Below are positions 32,611 to 45,225 of a DNA stretch of 64,000 nucleotides, one piece after another. The stretch comes from Sabellastarte sp. h YS-2021 (taxonomy: Eukaryota; Annelida; Polychaeta; Sabellida; Sabellidae): contig OZ024930.1 of the NCBI GenBank assembly GCA_964017235.1, forward strand, positions 30,012,614 through 30,076,613, written 5' to 3'. Both the position numbers and the translations under genes were made by a program. Numbering within the stretch: the first letter of the stretch is position 1; every line of letters begins with the position of its first letter. The notes beneath the pieces were generated by a model. The model saw only the letters and a program-made list of their open reading frames with translations, had not been told where the DNA came from and did not search any database.

Positions 32611-35045
32611 ACCAAGATTTGATTAAAATACCTTCAGAAAAATTACAGGGTGTACATAATATACAACCTACTTGTTTCTATTGCGTGTTTCTTTTAAATT
32701 TGTGTGAATACAATGTTTTCTTAAATAGACCAAAATTCACTTTTACATAGTAAAAAATGAAACAAAAAATCAATATTAAATGTACGTTTAATCAGCTGTG
32801 ATTGGCATCTCTATAACCCTTTATTTTTATCATCTAGTATATTCTCAAAATGAAATAAGCATAAAATTCCATTCACCCATTTAACACAAAATAACAAACT
32901 TTAATTGTTGCAATTCTATTACTGACACATGGAAAAAATAATCCAACATGATATCAACTGATGGAAACAATTCAAATCAACACTGTAACATATCCAGTGA
33001 AATATCACTCAATCTCATATTTTGCTCAAACTGTTTTTATTAACACATGTACGTAGACATACACGAGTATTTTAGTTACTTCAATTTCCATACAAAATTT
33101 CACAAAACATCCGTTGCTGTATCATCAATTTTTGCCCAGGGCATACCCCCCCTCCCTATATATTAGGGTAGCAATCGAGAAAATTATCCCATAAATTAAT
33201 CATAAGCCTTTTTCATCAACATCGTGCAAAGTCCCTGAATAAAACTTCGTTAATCTCTTTAGCTGCCCAGGAATTATGGCGCTTAACTGTTTCTGTGGAT
33301 GATGGAGTTGTGAGTGTTGTTCTGGCACAAGAACAGTCTTTTTTAAAAAGACAGTGTTGTGATGGAAAAGATACAAACATGTTAAGCCAAATTAACTTCA
33401 GACCAACTCCAGTTTCTTTATGCTTTTCAGTGGTCACACAAACCGTTTTATGATGTTTCTAGTGTTACAGTTGTGTACGTCAAAAGTTTAAACCTACTGA
33501 GACTGGATACTGCAGGAGACAAGAACTATCCCAGATCTTCAAACTGCATTCTCTGACCCTGTAAGTCACTAAGTAACCCACGTGTGCTATGGCCCTGTTT
33601 GTTAGACCTTCCACTGAGTCTAGTCTCTCTTTTTAATAATAATAATAACTTGCACTTTTTGCATATTACTAGGTATTTAGTAGTCGATATATGCATGGAC
33701 TATTGAAATGTAATCATATGTTAACACATATCCATAAAAACAGACATATTTTTAAAGTCGCCAAAGGACTCGAAAACTGAGGTACGCATCCACTGGGACT
33801 CAGGAACATGTGTAAAAAAATCTGTAAGATTTATCAAGTTTTTAATGATAAACGGTGTAGTCAGTGTAGGTTTTGGTAAACTGAGGACTGGTTTTAGAAC
33901 AGGAAAGTGAATTGTTGCAGATAAACATGCCAATGTGTTGCAGATATTTAGATAATTCGACATGAGGAAAATTATAGTTTTAGAAACTTCAGATTGCCCT
34001 CCCATTCAAAAACTAATTTCCCACAGAAGCATTCGCTTCTAGCTATTTTGTAAGCCAAGTGTCTATTTAATTGCTGTAAACCATCTCAGAATTAATTTGA
34101 ACCAGGTATCTATTTAAAATGGTGTTCCCAATATATCTATTCTTCTGGACAGGGTGGGTAGTGATATTAATATTCAGGTACCCAAGTACCCTCTACTCTT
34201 GGGTGATAATAGATTAATTTAAGAAAATCTTTTTTTAACTGAAACTAAAAGTCACAAAATGCAGTCACATTCATTTTAAATTTAAAGATACATAAAAATG
34301 GATATTAATGTGAACCAGGTGCCTATATAAATACAATAAAACCATTTCAATATTAATTTGAACCAGGTTTTACTTAAAATACATTTACAGGCCAACGTTT
34401 ATTTGAGACAGTTGTCTATTTAAAATACACCAACACTGGCTGGACATCTATTTTAACCAAGTATCGCATACAGACAAATTTTGAAGCAGGTGCCTATGTA
34501 AAAACTACAGTTGAACCCTCTTGATTCCAATCTCAAGACAAAGCAAAACTATTTATGCTGTAACATAGTAGGGTGTGGATGGTGATCATAAATTAACACC
34601 CACTAGGGCCTCCTCTGTAAGACATCACTCAAGATTAAGGCAAGGAATTTCTTGTTAAATTTTAGATGAAGAGATTAGGCTGGTTAGCACTGGAAATAAG
34701 ACCTGAGTCACATCAAGGCTGAAAACTTTGTTCACGCTTTTCAGATAAGGACAAGGCTGAAATATTAATATTAAGACTCTAAAGTCTAACTGGTATGAAC
34801 TCTGTCCCATGAGCAGTCATCTGAATGTAATACACTGTTACGTATTATGGGATTCAACTTACTTTGGGCAAAGAGACCATAAACTGTCTAGATCTAACAC
34901 AAACAATAGGCAAATAGAAAGTACTCCTAGACGTCTGCCAAGGCTTCTGAGCATCCCCATGTTGTAATGTCACCCAAATTTGTTATTTTAACCCTTATAA
35001 TAATCTGCATGGCAATGGAAAAGCATTGAAAATGGGATCTGAAAT
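32611..35045. other. Gene-free stretch with an irregular repeat at 34090-34500
   Basis: No gene recognised. From about 34090 to 34500 the phrase 'ttaatttgaaccaggt' plus 'tatttaaaat' recurs five or six times at irregular spacing with decay. Confidence 0.45.
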
Positions 35046-35049
35046 TTCG

Positions 35050-35213
35050 GGATTTTTTGGGCCTATACAGAGTGTGACCCGGATCTTTCCCAAAATTTGG
35101 TCAGACCCTACCCAATAAATCATAAGGAAGTGTTAATCTCAGATAGACAGTCTTGGAATAATCCTGAACACATACAGACAGATTGACAAAATATATTACC
35201 TCTTTGACAAAGG
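35050..35213 (+). repeat. Dispersed repeat of the CTCC..GGAGGT family
   Basis: 'cagagtgtgacccggatctt' to 'attacctctttgacaaaggc', closely parallel to 19213-19395. Confidence 0.5.
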
Positions 35214-35374
35214 CAATGATTGTGAGTGTGGGGATTTATAACATGATAGAAGTCATTTACTGACTGTAGCTTCATACTTTTCCATGATGGCACTCTTATG
35301 TGTCAGAAAGTATTCTTTTCTCCCCCAAGGTCATATTGGGCCATGTCTTCAGCATATGCTTCTTATAAGCCAAT

Positions 35375-35611
35375 TGGGAGGCCACCGTGGCAGAGTGGTA
35401 ACACTCTCGCATCCCACCTCTGAGGCCGGGTTTGGTTCCCGGCATGGCCTCAAGTGGGAAAGCTGGTAGTTGCTTGCCGTCGGTCAGCAGTTTACAGTAC
35501 AGAACCTTGACTAACTGTATGTACTGCTTTCCTCTGCCCTTCCAACTACCCATCGTGATATGACCTGTACAGTGCTGAAAGCAAAGTAAAACCCTAAATA
35601 AATAAAAATAG
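35375..35611 (+). mobile_element. tRNA-derived SINE with 8-bp target duplication
   Basis: The element is flanked by AAGCCAAT at 35367-35374 and 35612-35619. The A box lies in 'ccgtggcagagtggtaacac', the B box in 'ggtttggttcccggc', and the tail is AAATAAATAAAAATA. The target duplication directly supports retroposition and fixes both ends. Confidence 0.88.
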
Positions 35612-35621
35612 AAGCCAATCT

Positions 35622-35830
35622 AACCTACTGCTTGTGTACTTGTGGGAATCAAACCCACACAGATGTGGCACAGTGTTTGGTTAGATATGCCAAACATACT
35701 AGCCACTGAGCCACTGAGGACCTCTTTTAAATTATAGGGAACTGTCATGTGATAACCCCTAAATGTGGTTGTTTGGGGGTATTTCGGATGTTTGGACTGT
35801 GTGGCGATCACCTTGCCTATGCTTTCCTGG
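35622..35830 (-). mobile_element. Second tRNA-derived SINE family (minus)
   Basis: The reverse complement begins 'cagtggctcagtggctagta' (A-box-like) and reaches 'gtgtgggtttgattcccac' (B box within a T-arm-like stem). The stretch between them is longer than in a tRNA, and a non-tRNA body follows. It abuts the previous SINE's target duplication. A true tRNA is excluded by the lack of an acceptor stem. Confidence 0.5.
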
Positions 35831-36855
35831 TACTTCTGGGATCCTATACTGATATAGTATTCAAATTTGACCTATGTTATACCCCTGTTCCATACATGTG
35901 AGTTTTCCTATAGACAGCCCCAATCTTGCTACTTTGAGTGTAATCTCATCTTTTCATTCCTTAAGGTGTTGAGCATAATTGTAGTAACTGCAGGCTCTCC
36001 ATCATATTTTCCAAAGCTGTTTAAAACCTTTACGAGTGAACCCTTCCCTCCCAATTGCTCATCTCTAATATATATGTTCAGCCGTAGCTGCATTTAAGAT
36101 GAATATTTTGAGTGGTGAGATTTATTTGTTCAGTCATACAACGTATCATGTACACTCTTTTCATGATACAGATTAGTATCCTGTACAAATTGAGAATCAT
36201 AATCATGTTCACTTGAAGTCTTATGAGTATACCAATTAATCTTCTCTGCTTTCCAAGAGTGACTGTGACTTACTGTTAGAGTGAACTTCTTGAACTGCAG
36301 TGGTTGGGAGCAGGTTGTAAGGCTTATCATTTGGTCATGTGACTTAACTTTGCAGTCGTAACTCAAATCTGAAAGAAACCTTGATTTAAGGAGTTAATGT
36401 AATGCAAACGTAAAGTCAGATATTACAAAAAAAAATAAACTTAAGTCCATGTATATTTATTGTTGTCAATGATATAGGATCACCTTTCGTCTACGTAAAG
36501 TGGCCATTAAGGTAACCCCAAGTACAAGTAAATGTTGCCATTACATGTATACGGAATATATATGTATATAATCTTATATATACATGACTTATGTAATCAT
36601 TATTCGTGTATATCATATTATGTATTTACATGTATGTATATTATATGAATCAAATAATTTATATGCTCCCCAAGTTGTTGTACTTATTTGTCGTTATAGG
36701 CCAATTTTAGAGTGCTGGTTTTAAACAGAAATTTTACTATAAGAACTTAAAATGTAATTCAACATTAATTGACAAAAAAAATTAATTTTTGAGCACTTCG
36801 CAAGGATCAGTAAATAAAAAAAAAACAATAAGTAGAATTCCATACATACAGCTCT
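35831..36855. other. Gene-free stretch, nothing recognised
   Basis: No supported feature. Strongly AT-rich near 36540-36660. Confidence 0.5.
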
Positions 36856-36859
36856 CCGA

Positions 36860-37210
36860 CAGAACCTGACACAATTCGACACCAGAATCTAATACTTTGT
36901 TTGGTTATTTATAATACTGTAGATGTTTATTGATTAAAATATGCAGTAACAAAAGTAAAGGCTATCAATAGACTTTAATGACAAAAAAGTCAAATCAATT
37001 AACACATTTCACTCATTTTTAAAGGGCGATTGTATAATTTCTATTTTAAATAAGCAAGCGACTTGGTATAAATTTAGAAATATTTTCAGAGAATCCTCAC
37101 CTCCTCGAAAAAAAATTATGTCGGTATGATCACCTCAGCCAATGGCCACCAAATGTTAAAAAGCAATCATTAGAAACTGTTCCAGTTTGTGCCAAGTTGA
37201 GGCGTGTTCC
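36860..37210 (+). repeat. Old dispersed repeat (AAATATGCATTG family)
   Basis: 'attaaaatatgcagtaacaa' followed by 'tgacaaaaaagtcaaatcaa' parallels 3730-3800. Further decayed segments continue to about 37210 ('gtttgtgccaagttgagg'). Confidence 0.4.
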
Positions 37211-38104
37211 AAATTTCGACCCCAAGCAGGACAGAAAACACAACTAATGATTTAAAATTCACAATTAAACGAACCCAATCAGTATATTGTTATATTAACT
37301 GAATATCCATTTTAATATTTGAAATTTGGTGGTCAAAATGATTGCTTCCCTGGAGTAAAGATGAATGCGCTCTTGATTAGTTTTTATGAAGCTTTTGTTT
37401 AAAATTCGCAGCGACATATATACAGTTCCTTTATGTGATGTAATAGGTTTAATGTTTTACTTGCAAAGGGTCTATACACAAACAGATGGCCATATCTATT
37501 CAGCTGTTTAATTCATGGTGGCACGGTTTTAGTTAAATTATTTATTGAATAATATAGAAACAAAGCTGTCAAAACTTCATAACAAAAAGTGCATGTTTTT
37601 ATCTCTTTTTTTAAACAAATAAATAGGATAGAAAGAAAAAACTTTCTACCATTTGACTTAATATTTAGTGGACCGTCAATATTTGAATTTCAACTAAATA
37701 TGCCTGGCACAATAAAAACTTCAAGTTTCCCATGTATAAATTAGGGTTTATTGATAAAACAGACATTAACAAATGGACATATTCGTAAATTTATTCTAGA
37801 AATAACCATGGCTTTTTGTCTTAAGTCCTACAGTGTTTCTGAAGTACTGATAATGCAAGATCTATTTTAAATCTGCGCCCTAGGTTAGCCAACACCCAAT
37901 CAGAATACAGTATACAATGCTTTATTTTTTATCAGTACCCACTATTATTCATAGATTTAGTTGACTTCTATTTTGTGCCAATTTAAGATATGTCAAATCA
38001 CAGAAACCACACAGTAACTGTATTATAAATGTTGCAACTATTTGTGGTTGAACTTTAACTAGGATAGACAACCTTTGCGGTTGTATGTCTCTTTCAACAG
38101 GTCA
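37211..38104. other. Gene-free stretch, nothing well bounded
   Basis: A segment at about 37860-38000 may be a minus-strand relic of the AAATATGCATTG family. No gene. Confidence 0.4.
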
Positions 38105-38260
38105 GATGATGTCCCATTCTATTCTGTACTTTTATAGAGCTTAATCTCTGCCAAGGCAGACTATAAGGCACAACACCAGGTACAATTCAGTAATCATCGT
38201 TCCATAGACACAGCCAGGTCTATACCACGGAGATGCCAGATAGTTTATATGCTTAGGTAG
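38105..38260 (+). repeat. Dispersed repeat, 'tatagcgcttaatctc' family
   Basis: 'tttatagagcttaatctctg', 'ctataaggcac', 'cagccaggtctataccacgg' and 'agatgcc' follow the order seen at 9115-9310. Confidence 0.55.
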
Positions 38261-38494
38261 GAAAGCCTTTTCAAAGAGATAAGATATTAACTTTTTTTCT
38301 AAAACAGGCAAGAGTAGGGGCAGAACGAACATCCAGGTAAATCACTTAGACTGTGGGAGCATCAAAAGCAAAATCTTAACTAAACGGTTTTTTATTTGTG
38401 AACACAGATACGTAGTATTGAGGAATCTCCATGAACCCTTTAACTGGACGGTTATATCTTCAGCTATATCTTCCACAAAGAATAGACATATATA

Positions 38495-39071
38495 TGTTAC
38501 TTGCTGTTTTGAAACCACTGGCCGTTTCAAAATGGCCAAAAGAAAACTGAAGGGCCCTTTCAAAACCTAGGTGAGGTTTTGATATGGCTTGGCAATTTCA
38601 AAACGGCCAAATAAACTTGTTGGCCATTTCAAAACCATCTCACTGGTTTTAACTAGGCAGTGTTTTTAATATTGAATTAAACGTATTTCTAATTTATATT
38701 GTTATAAATTTTTATATACTCTGATATATAAATACTGTTGTACTTTCTGTAATTTTCAAAATGTAATTTGACACACATCTTTCAAGATCTGCAAAGCTAG
38801 GAAATAAAAGATTGAAAATTTGTCGTTATGTTTAGTAAGATTCTTTTGCAATTAGCATGCATACATTACTGGTTAATTTATATTAGAAGTTAGAATGTGA
38901 TTGAATTCACCCCTCACTCAATATATCCTCAGACTAAGCATAATAACAGCCCTCTCAGCATCAAGTCATTTGATTACAGTTGATTATATATTAACGTATA
39001 TAAAGGGATCAGGCCAGATTAATTATCTGGCCGTTTCGAAACAGCCAGGGTTTTGAAATGGCCATGGAACA
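38495..39071 (-). mobile_element. GGCCGTTTTGAAA-studded element, copy 2 (inverted)
   Basis: The left end (38495-38640) is the reverse complement of the right end of 4782-5668, including the outer 'gttacttgctgttttgaaac'. The right end (39025-39071) is the reverse complement of that element's left end ('ccagggttttgaaatggcc'). At least eight copies of the GGCC(G/A)TTTTGAAA motif in both orientations flank a motif-free AT-rich interior that does not resemble copy 1's interior. No ORF of note. Confidence 0.6.
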
Positions 39072-41180
39072 TATGCACCGAATATACATCAGGGCAGGCC
39101 TTAAGTATCATCCCCAATGAGTTTGTCTCAAACCCATGACTGCAGAGGTGGGAGCTTAGTGATTAAATACCAGTTTTCTGGGCTAGGCCACTGGTAATTG
39201 TTTGGCCAGAGGAACATTTCAACCCTTGGCCTCCTTATCAAGCCAGAAATCAAGGCAAACCAAATTACTGTTGTTGACAGGGCAATCACAAAGAAGACAT
39301 AAACAGGCGGAGTTAATTACCTACTTAGCTGGTTATCTTACACCAATGTTCTGTGATCTTTGACCTAATCAGCCACATAGCTGGGTTCCAGAGTCTAAAT
39401 CATGGCAATAAGTGCCAGAATTGCACTTAATGAACCCAAGGACAGAATTATTTCAGGAAAGAATTTGAGGTGAAGGGTTTTAGATATATAAGGTGAGTAG
39501 TGTCTCAATCGACGACTTAGGTCTGAGATTTAAGCCTAAAATTTGCTTTTGGAATTCACAAAAGGGATAAGCTTATATTAAATTACGTTTTGCCTTAACT
39601 TTAAGCCTGGCATCGAGTAAAGTTTCCAAAATAATTCAAATACTTATACATTGCTTACATAATGACCAAAGTTGCTATTAAAATGCCAATATCATTCACT
39701 GCAACCTCTGTTTTCCAAAGAACTTTAACATTCAAAATTCGGTTGAATGATAGAGACTGTAAACAAAATCTAGAAGGACTTCAGTCCTTAATGGAACCAA
39801 TCGTTGGAAAAATCCCAATGCAAAACTAACAATCCCGTGAATTTATTCCAACCTGAAACAAGACAAGGTTTCAGTCTGTTTTTAATGAAACGTAATCTTG
39901 TTCTAGACACCAGCCAGGCGGCCATCTTGATTTTCAGAAAGGATCTACGATGTTCACAATCCAGGCTATTGATGTTATTGACACATATAAAATCAGTGAT
40001 CTGATTTAAGCTACCGCTTTCCAGGCACAACATCCTCACTACATGCGAGATTTCAGTGCACTTAGCTAATAAAAGATGGCCAATAAGCTAGTCAAAGGAT
40101 GTTCTGGGTTAGTGATCCATGGTTGTAGATGTAAAAGAAAGATAAGACACTCAGTGGAGAAGCTTCAGCTGAAGAGGTGAATTTTAAGATGTTTACTAAA
40201 AGACGTGACTGTGGGACTGTTTCTTGTAAGAAAGGGGAAGAGAATCCCAACCAGTTGGCACATAATGACTGAAGGACTTGAGATTGAGGGATTGTGAACT
40301 TAAATTTTGAGCAACTGTATGATCTGATATTTCTAGGCAATGTGCACAGACAGAGTTTTTCACTGAGGCATACTGGTTTGTCATGTTTTAGGATTCTGTA
40401 TGTGACCAGTACTATTGTGAATAAACTTGTGATAATAACTGAACCTGTTTTACTTTAAATTACCACCAACATGACATCACAGGCTTGATTCAGATTTGGA
40501 GATCAAAGAAAAAACGTATGTAACTTGTAAAAATGATAAATAATAGGCCAACTATTGCAAAAGTTAGAAGCACCCTTGTTCCGCAAACTGTGGGAATGCA
40601 CTAGTCAGATAGAGAAGATAACTTAATAATTAAGCATATGTTGTAGATGGTGTAGTATGTACCAGTGCCACGCGCTGTAACGCCCATGGGCAATATGACC
40701 AAATTGCAAAACTTGGGGATGGGCGTTTACGACAATGAAAACCAGCCGGGCATTTCGAAAAAAATAACCCGAATTTAGGGAAACCGCGTTTTAGCACACA
40801 CCGACTGGAAGTACAATATGCGGTTGGTAAACAAATCTCGATGCAATTAAAGTTGTCATAACTGCTAAAATAAGGAAAAATTTGTTGAAAATTGATATAA
40901 ATTAATCACATTTCACTGATTATTGGGTTTATATGGAGACAGTTTACTTCGAAACGACATATTAGCAATTTATGAGCGATAACGTAAGATTGTGGATGCA
41001 CGCTTTCAAAAGCATGAGCAATACAGAGCGTGCCTATGGTATATCAATAATGGAAACAGTTTGTTACACTGTGCAAAATGTTGTCAAGAAATAACCTTAT
41101 GTATGGAAGCTAAACTATAAGTGAAGAGTACTTCATGTTAAACAGCTAGGGTCATATTGGGACAGCCCATCAGTATTGAC
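39072..41180. other. Gene-free stretch with minor repeats
   Basis: Around 39500-39620 there are 'gacttagg' and 'aattcacaaaagggataagc' phrases, like a worn end of the CAGGGGCCG MITE family. At 39918-39929 lies GCGGCCATCTTG. At 40670-40745 a GC-richer block with 'aacgccca..gggcgttta' resembles the ends of the 29970 MITE. No gene. Confidence 0.4.
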
Positions 41181-41183
41181 ACT

Positions 41184-41250
41184 TGTAGGATTCGAACCCA
41201 CACACTAGTGACAAGCTGTACTTGATAACCACAAGGCCATCATGAGACTT
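41184..41250 (-). repeat. tRNA-like sequence (SINE head or tRNA pseudogene)
   Basis: On the minus strand 'tggccttgtggtta' resembles an A box, and 'gtgggttcgaatcctac' forms a T arm with a B box (GGTTCGAATCC). The acceptor stem halves do not pair, so it is not a functional tRNA. No defined tail is seen. Confidence 0.45.
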
Positions 41251-43760
41251 CCCTTTTGCATAACGTTTGCCAAATTGATAACATGGTCACGCAGCAAATT
41301 AAAAATGAGTATACTGAAAAATTATTATGTGACCCTAAAATTGTTGACATTAGTGTCAAATATTTAATATGTACTTTTTTTCCATAATACTATCAGGAAT
41401 CTTTATATTTTGATTCTGACTCGTAACCCCTTACCGACTGAGTGTTCAAATACAGTAATATTTGTGTATAAAGAATGCCCTTAGGAAACAGAAGAAAGAT
41501 CTTTACAAAGGACTAGTCTTTGCATAGAGAAAAAAAATAAGGGGAAATACATTCTTGGGGTGCAAGAAGCAGTCTATATAGAGGAGGTCTTTCACATAGG
41601 TTATACTGTAAATGTATTGCATTTGTTATTGGAATATATAACATGTGACACAGTTATAAAAATTACCTCTCTACCTACAATTCTTTTTGTTTTAAACAGC
41701 AGACCGTCTATGGTATCCATTTTGTTGTTCTGACATGTTGTCATGCCTTTTGAACACACAACCATTTGAGGTTATAGCTATCTAATCATTTCATAATTAT
41801 AATTATTATTATTATTACATAGTTCTTATATAGCGCTTTTTCTGTAAGCTCAAAGCGCTTTACAATAAAAATAAATAGTGACTAGACTACAATCCCCCTC
41901 CCCCTACAGTGATGGATAAGTACATATCACTATTATAAATATATCAATAAACATTCCAGTAATACTCACATAAGTGGACTGGGTCCGTTCTCCGGATCAA
42001 TTTCCTTCTAGCAGACATAATTTGTTTACATTTTGCCGGATATTAGTGCCGCTAATTGTGAATGGTCACCCTCAATCAATTCAGTATTCCACGGGGACCA
42101 GTTTACCTCATTTGTTTTATGGAATGAAGGGGGGTGGGTGCTTCTGAAGTGGCCTATTGTAGTAATGACTATCCATTTTCATGTAGATGAGTTCTCTCCG
42201 GAAATGTCCATAACAAATGGGTTCTGGCAGCAGCGAAAAAGTGGATGAAATCCTCAGTAACAACACATGTTGTCTTCTTGATTAGGGGATCTCATTTTGA
42301 TTTAAAAATCTGAAACATTTTTGTTCTTCTCAAAATGCCTTTCTGTGTTCAACTGATCAGTTTTTCATCAAGAAGGAATTCTTGTGAATAGCTCACGACC
42401 TGTATTCAATGATATTCTTACCATTACGCATGTCCTTCAACTGAAATATTCTAAAAAAATAAATGAAAAAGAAATTCTCAAAATCTGCAATTTTGGTAAT
42501 TGTAATAATTTATAAATCTTCCTTTTAGCTAATTCTCCTTTTTGAGACATATGTTAAGTTTCAAATGAAGAATGAAATGTTACAAATAGTCAAGAATAGC
42601 TCTTATAATTTATTCCTCAGGTATTACAATGTTTAGAGTATGTCAGTTTGAAATGGCACCTGATTTTGTATATTTTTATACAATATAATGTCTTAACATG
42701 TCTTAACATTCTATAAATATCATTCATTATTAACTTCATGCATTTATGAAAGAAATATATAAACCCATTTCCCTATACACGTCATCAAATGAAGTCATAT
42801 TTATAAATGCTTTCTGTCATTTCATTTATTTTAATCCTCCATGCATACACATACAAATTCTAATTAATTTCCCATGATATCATAAATTTTTGTTCATTTT
42901 TTTTTCTCTCTCACCAACACATTACTTATTAGAACTGTTACTGCTCAGTGGATGCTTTTGTATACATATGTATATTTATCTTATTTCACTTGAACAAAAC
43001 TATACAAATAGTATCGATACCATGTCTTATTCAATTTAAAAACTCTTTAATATCATATCCTTTATATAGTTTTGGACAAGCTTAAGCTCACACAGCTGTA
43101 GTCAATATTTTCTAATTAATGTGTATTACTCCAAATCATCTTCCTTTGTAGGAATCCAGTTACCAGTCAATATGTATACTATAACCTGAATAATTAAGGT
43201 GTTTAAGTAACTATAGAAAATCTTTTTCTTTTTCACTCAATTCACTATAAACTGAAACCATTCCTTGTATATGTTTATATAACCCTTTCCAAATGACAAT
43301 AGACATAGAACTTTATGCACGAGGAAGGATTTGTCCTCAAACAACTACTATTTATTATTATCAATTATTATTATTATTCAACAACATTTATATTTTCATA
43401 TTTTGTTAACAGTTACTGCATTGTAAAACTCATAATATAAAGTATATTGTCACATTACACAACTATCATCATGAAGAAATAGAATCATAAATAATTGCTC
43501 TGCACTGGTGTGATTTATAACACTATTGTTTTATACCTTCACAAAGATAAGAGTATTATTCGTGTTAGAATATTAACATCTCTTATACACCATTCACACT
43601 TTCCCAAGGCAAGGCTTTTTCTAAGGCAAAAGGGGTTGTGTGTTTGGCAATATGCTTACATTTTTTTCCTTATACTTATTTCTCTACAATTTCTATTCAT
43701 TCCTTCTGACTCTTCCTAGACACTTAATGTTAATTTAGTAGTACTTATTGTCATCTAAAA
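41251..43760. other. Gene-free stretch, nothing well bounded
   Basis: AT-rich. At 41795-41870 there is an ATT run and 'atatagcgcttttt..aaagcgctttac', an AGCGCTTT inverted pair. No credible gene. Confidence 0.45.
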
Positions 43761-43765
43761 GTCAC

Positions 43766-43967
43766 TTTACCTATATTTTCTATCAGTATTATTATTACTT
43801 TACCTATATTTTCTTGAAGTATTAGTGTTACTTTACCTATATTTTCTATCAGTATTATTATTAATTTACCTATATTTTCTAGCAGTATTATTATTACGTT
43901 ACCTATATTTTCTAGCAGTATTATTATTATTACTTTATCTATATATTCTATCATTATAATTATTACC
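43766..43967. repeat. 33-bp minisatellite, about six units
   Basis: TTTACCTATATTTTCT recurs at 43766, 43799, 43832, 43865 and 43898 (33-bp steps) and, after a 36-bp step, at 43934. The minus strand reads as an 11-residue repeat (IGKVIIILLEN-like). The frame is a consequence of the period. Confidence 0.9.
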
Positions 43968-44740
43968 CCAGGCCAAGGAGGTTATGTGAGTGTTGGATTC
44001 TGTCTGTTTGTTAGCAAGATTATGAAAAACATACTGTATGGATTTACCTCACATTTACTGTAGGTAGGACTTGGTCCAAGTAACAACAGGGGCCGATTTC
44101 ACTAAAGGACTTAAACTAAGTCCCTTTATTGGCTAAGTCAGGGACTTAAATCTAAGACTTTGGTCTTAGCTAGGTCTGGGACTTAAAATGGATTTCACAA
44201 AGGTGACTTAGCTAAGTCCAAGCTTATCAAATAACCACAGTGGTTTTCTGTGTCATGTGACCTTTTATATCTATTCAAAATATAATATTGGTACCATATA
44301 TCCTTCATTTGATACATTTTATCTAAGGATAAGGGCTGTTTTGAAATGGAAAACCTTGTTGCCACATATAAACTTCCCAAAGACTACTTTAGTGAGGTGT
44401 TCTGTGTAATTATACTTTATTTATAGCCATTTCAAATTTTGAAGTGGAGAAAAGTTTATGGCGGCCATATTTAAGTCCTCTTTACAAAATTTAAGTCCAC
44501 TACCTCCCAGACTTAAAGTTAAGTCCACTGACTTAGCAATTTCATGGACTTAGCTGCTTTGTGAAATCCGCTAAGTCTAAGACCACAGATTTAACATTCT
44601 TTTGACAAAATTTAAGACCAAAGTCTTAAATTTAAGTCTAAATCTGGACTTAAGTCCCTTTGTGAAATCGGCCCCTGCTTTAATTTTGGGAATGATCCGC
44701 AACCAGTTCTAGATATAAGGGTCTTTTTTATCAATGCACT
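43965..44740 (-). repeat. Dispersed repeat of the CTCC..GGAGGT family, split by a MITE
   Basis: The left part (43965-44086), from 'caggccaaggaggttatgtg' to 'ttggtccaagtaacaa', continues after the MITE with 'taattttgggaatgatccgc' (44680 onward). Together these give the usual family order on the minus strand. Confidence 0.55.
44087..44677 (+). mobile_element. MITE, CAGGGGCCG family, copy 2
   Basis: 591 bp from CAGGGGCCGATTTCACTAAA to its inverted end (…TTTGTGAAATCGGCCCCTG), the best preserved TIR pair of the family. Subterminal 'aagtccc/gggactt' repeats lie next to each end. The centre (44225-44480) is shared with copies at 16325 and 47074. The frames at 44195-44380 and 44612-44869 fall in these repeats and are not genes. 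Confidence 0.85.
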
Positions 44741-45004
44741 TGTAACAAATAGTGGTGTTGGGACTTGGCGGAGGAACATACTCTCCCCGAGTGCCCTTGT
44801 TGTGTTTCTAATATAAATATTATTACGTGAGAGTTTTTCAAAATGTTGTATTATATAATTTAAATACACTTTTATAGTGTATAAACTCTATTCTGGTAGA
44901 TTCCAAGGCACACATTTGGTCAGTAATCATAATTAGCAATTTATAAGAATTGTGAATACCTGCAGTAGTTTTAAAATATTAACTCCAAAGCACTGGAGTA
45001 CAGA

Positions 45005-45225
45005 CCTCCAAGGTGCATTTCTGAAAATTCAGGATTTTTTATCTATCCAGAGTATGATCTAGATCTTTTCCAAAATTTAAGGATTTCTTCTGTTTGTCAT
45101 GCTGTACGCACATGGAAAAATTCGGATAGATATCTTCATCATTTTTGGAGTTATCGCAAACACAGACAACATACAGACAAAAGAACACACCCAAAACATA
45201 ACCTACTGATGGAGGTAATTTAAAA
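45005..45225 (+). repeat. Dispersed repeat of the CTCC..GGAGGT family
   Basis: 'gcatttctgaaaattcagga', 'agtatgatctagatcttttc', 'cacagacaacatacagac' and 'cataacctactgatggaggt' give a nearly complete copy. Confidence 0.6.

Noticed and set aside
41184-41250. Functional tRNA gene on the minus strand
   Set aside because: The T arm and B box are good but the acceptor stem does not pair, so I list it as tRNA-like only.
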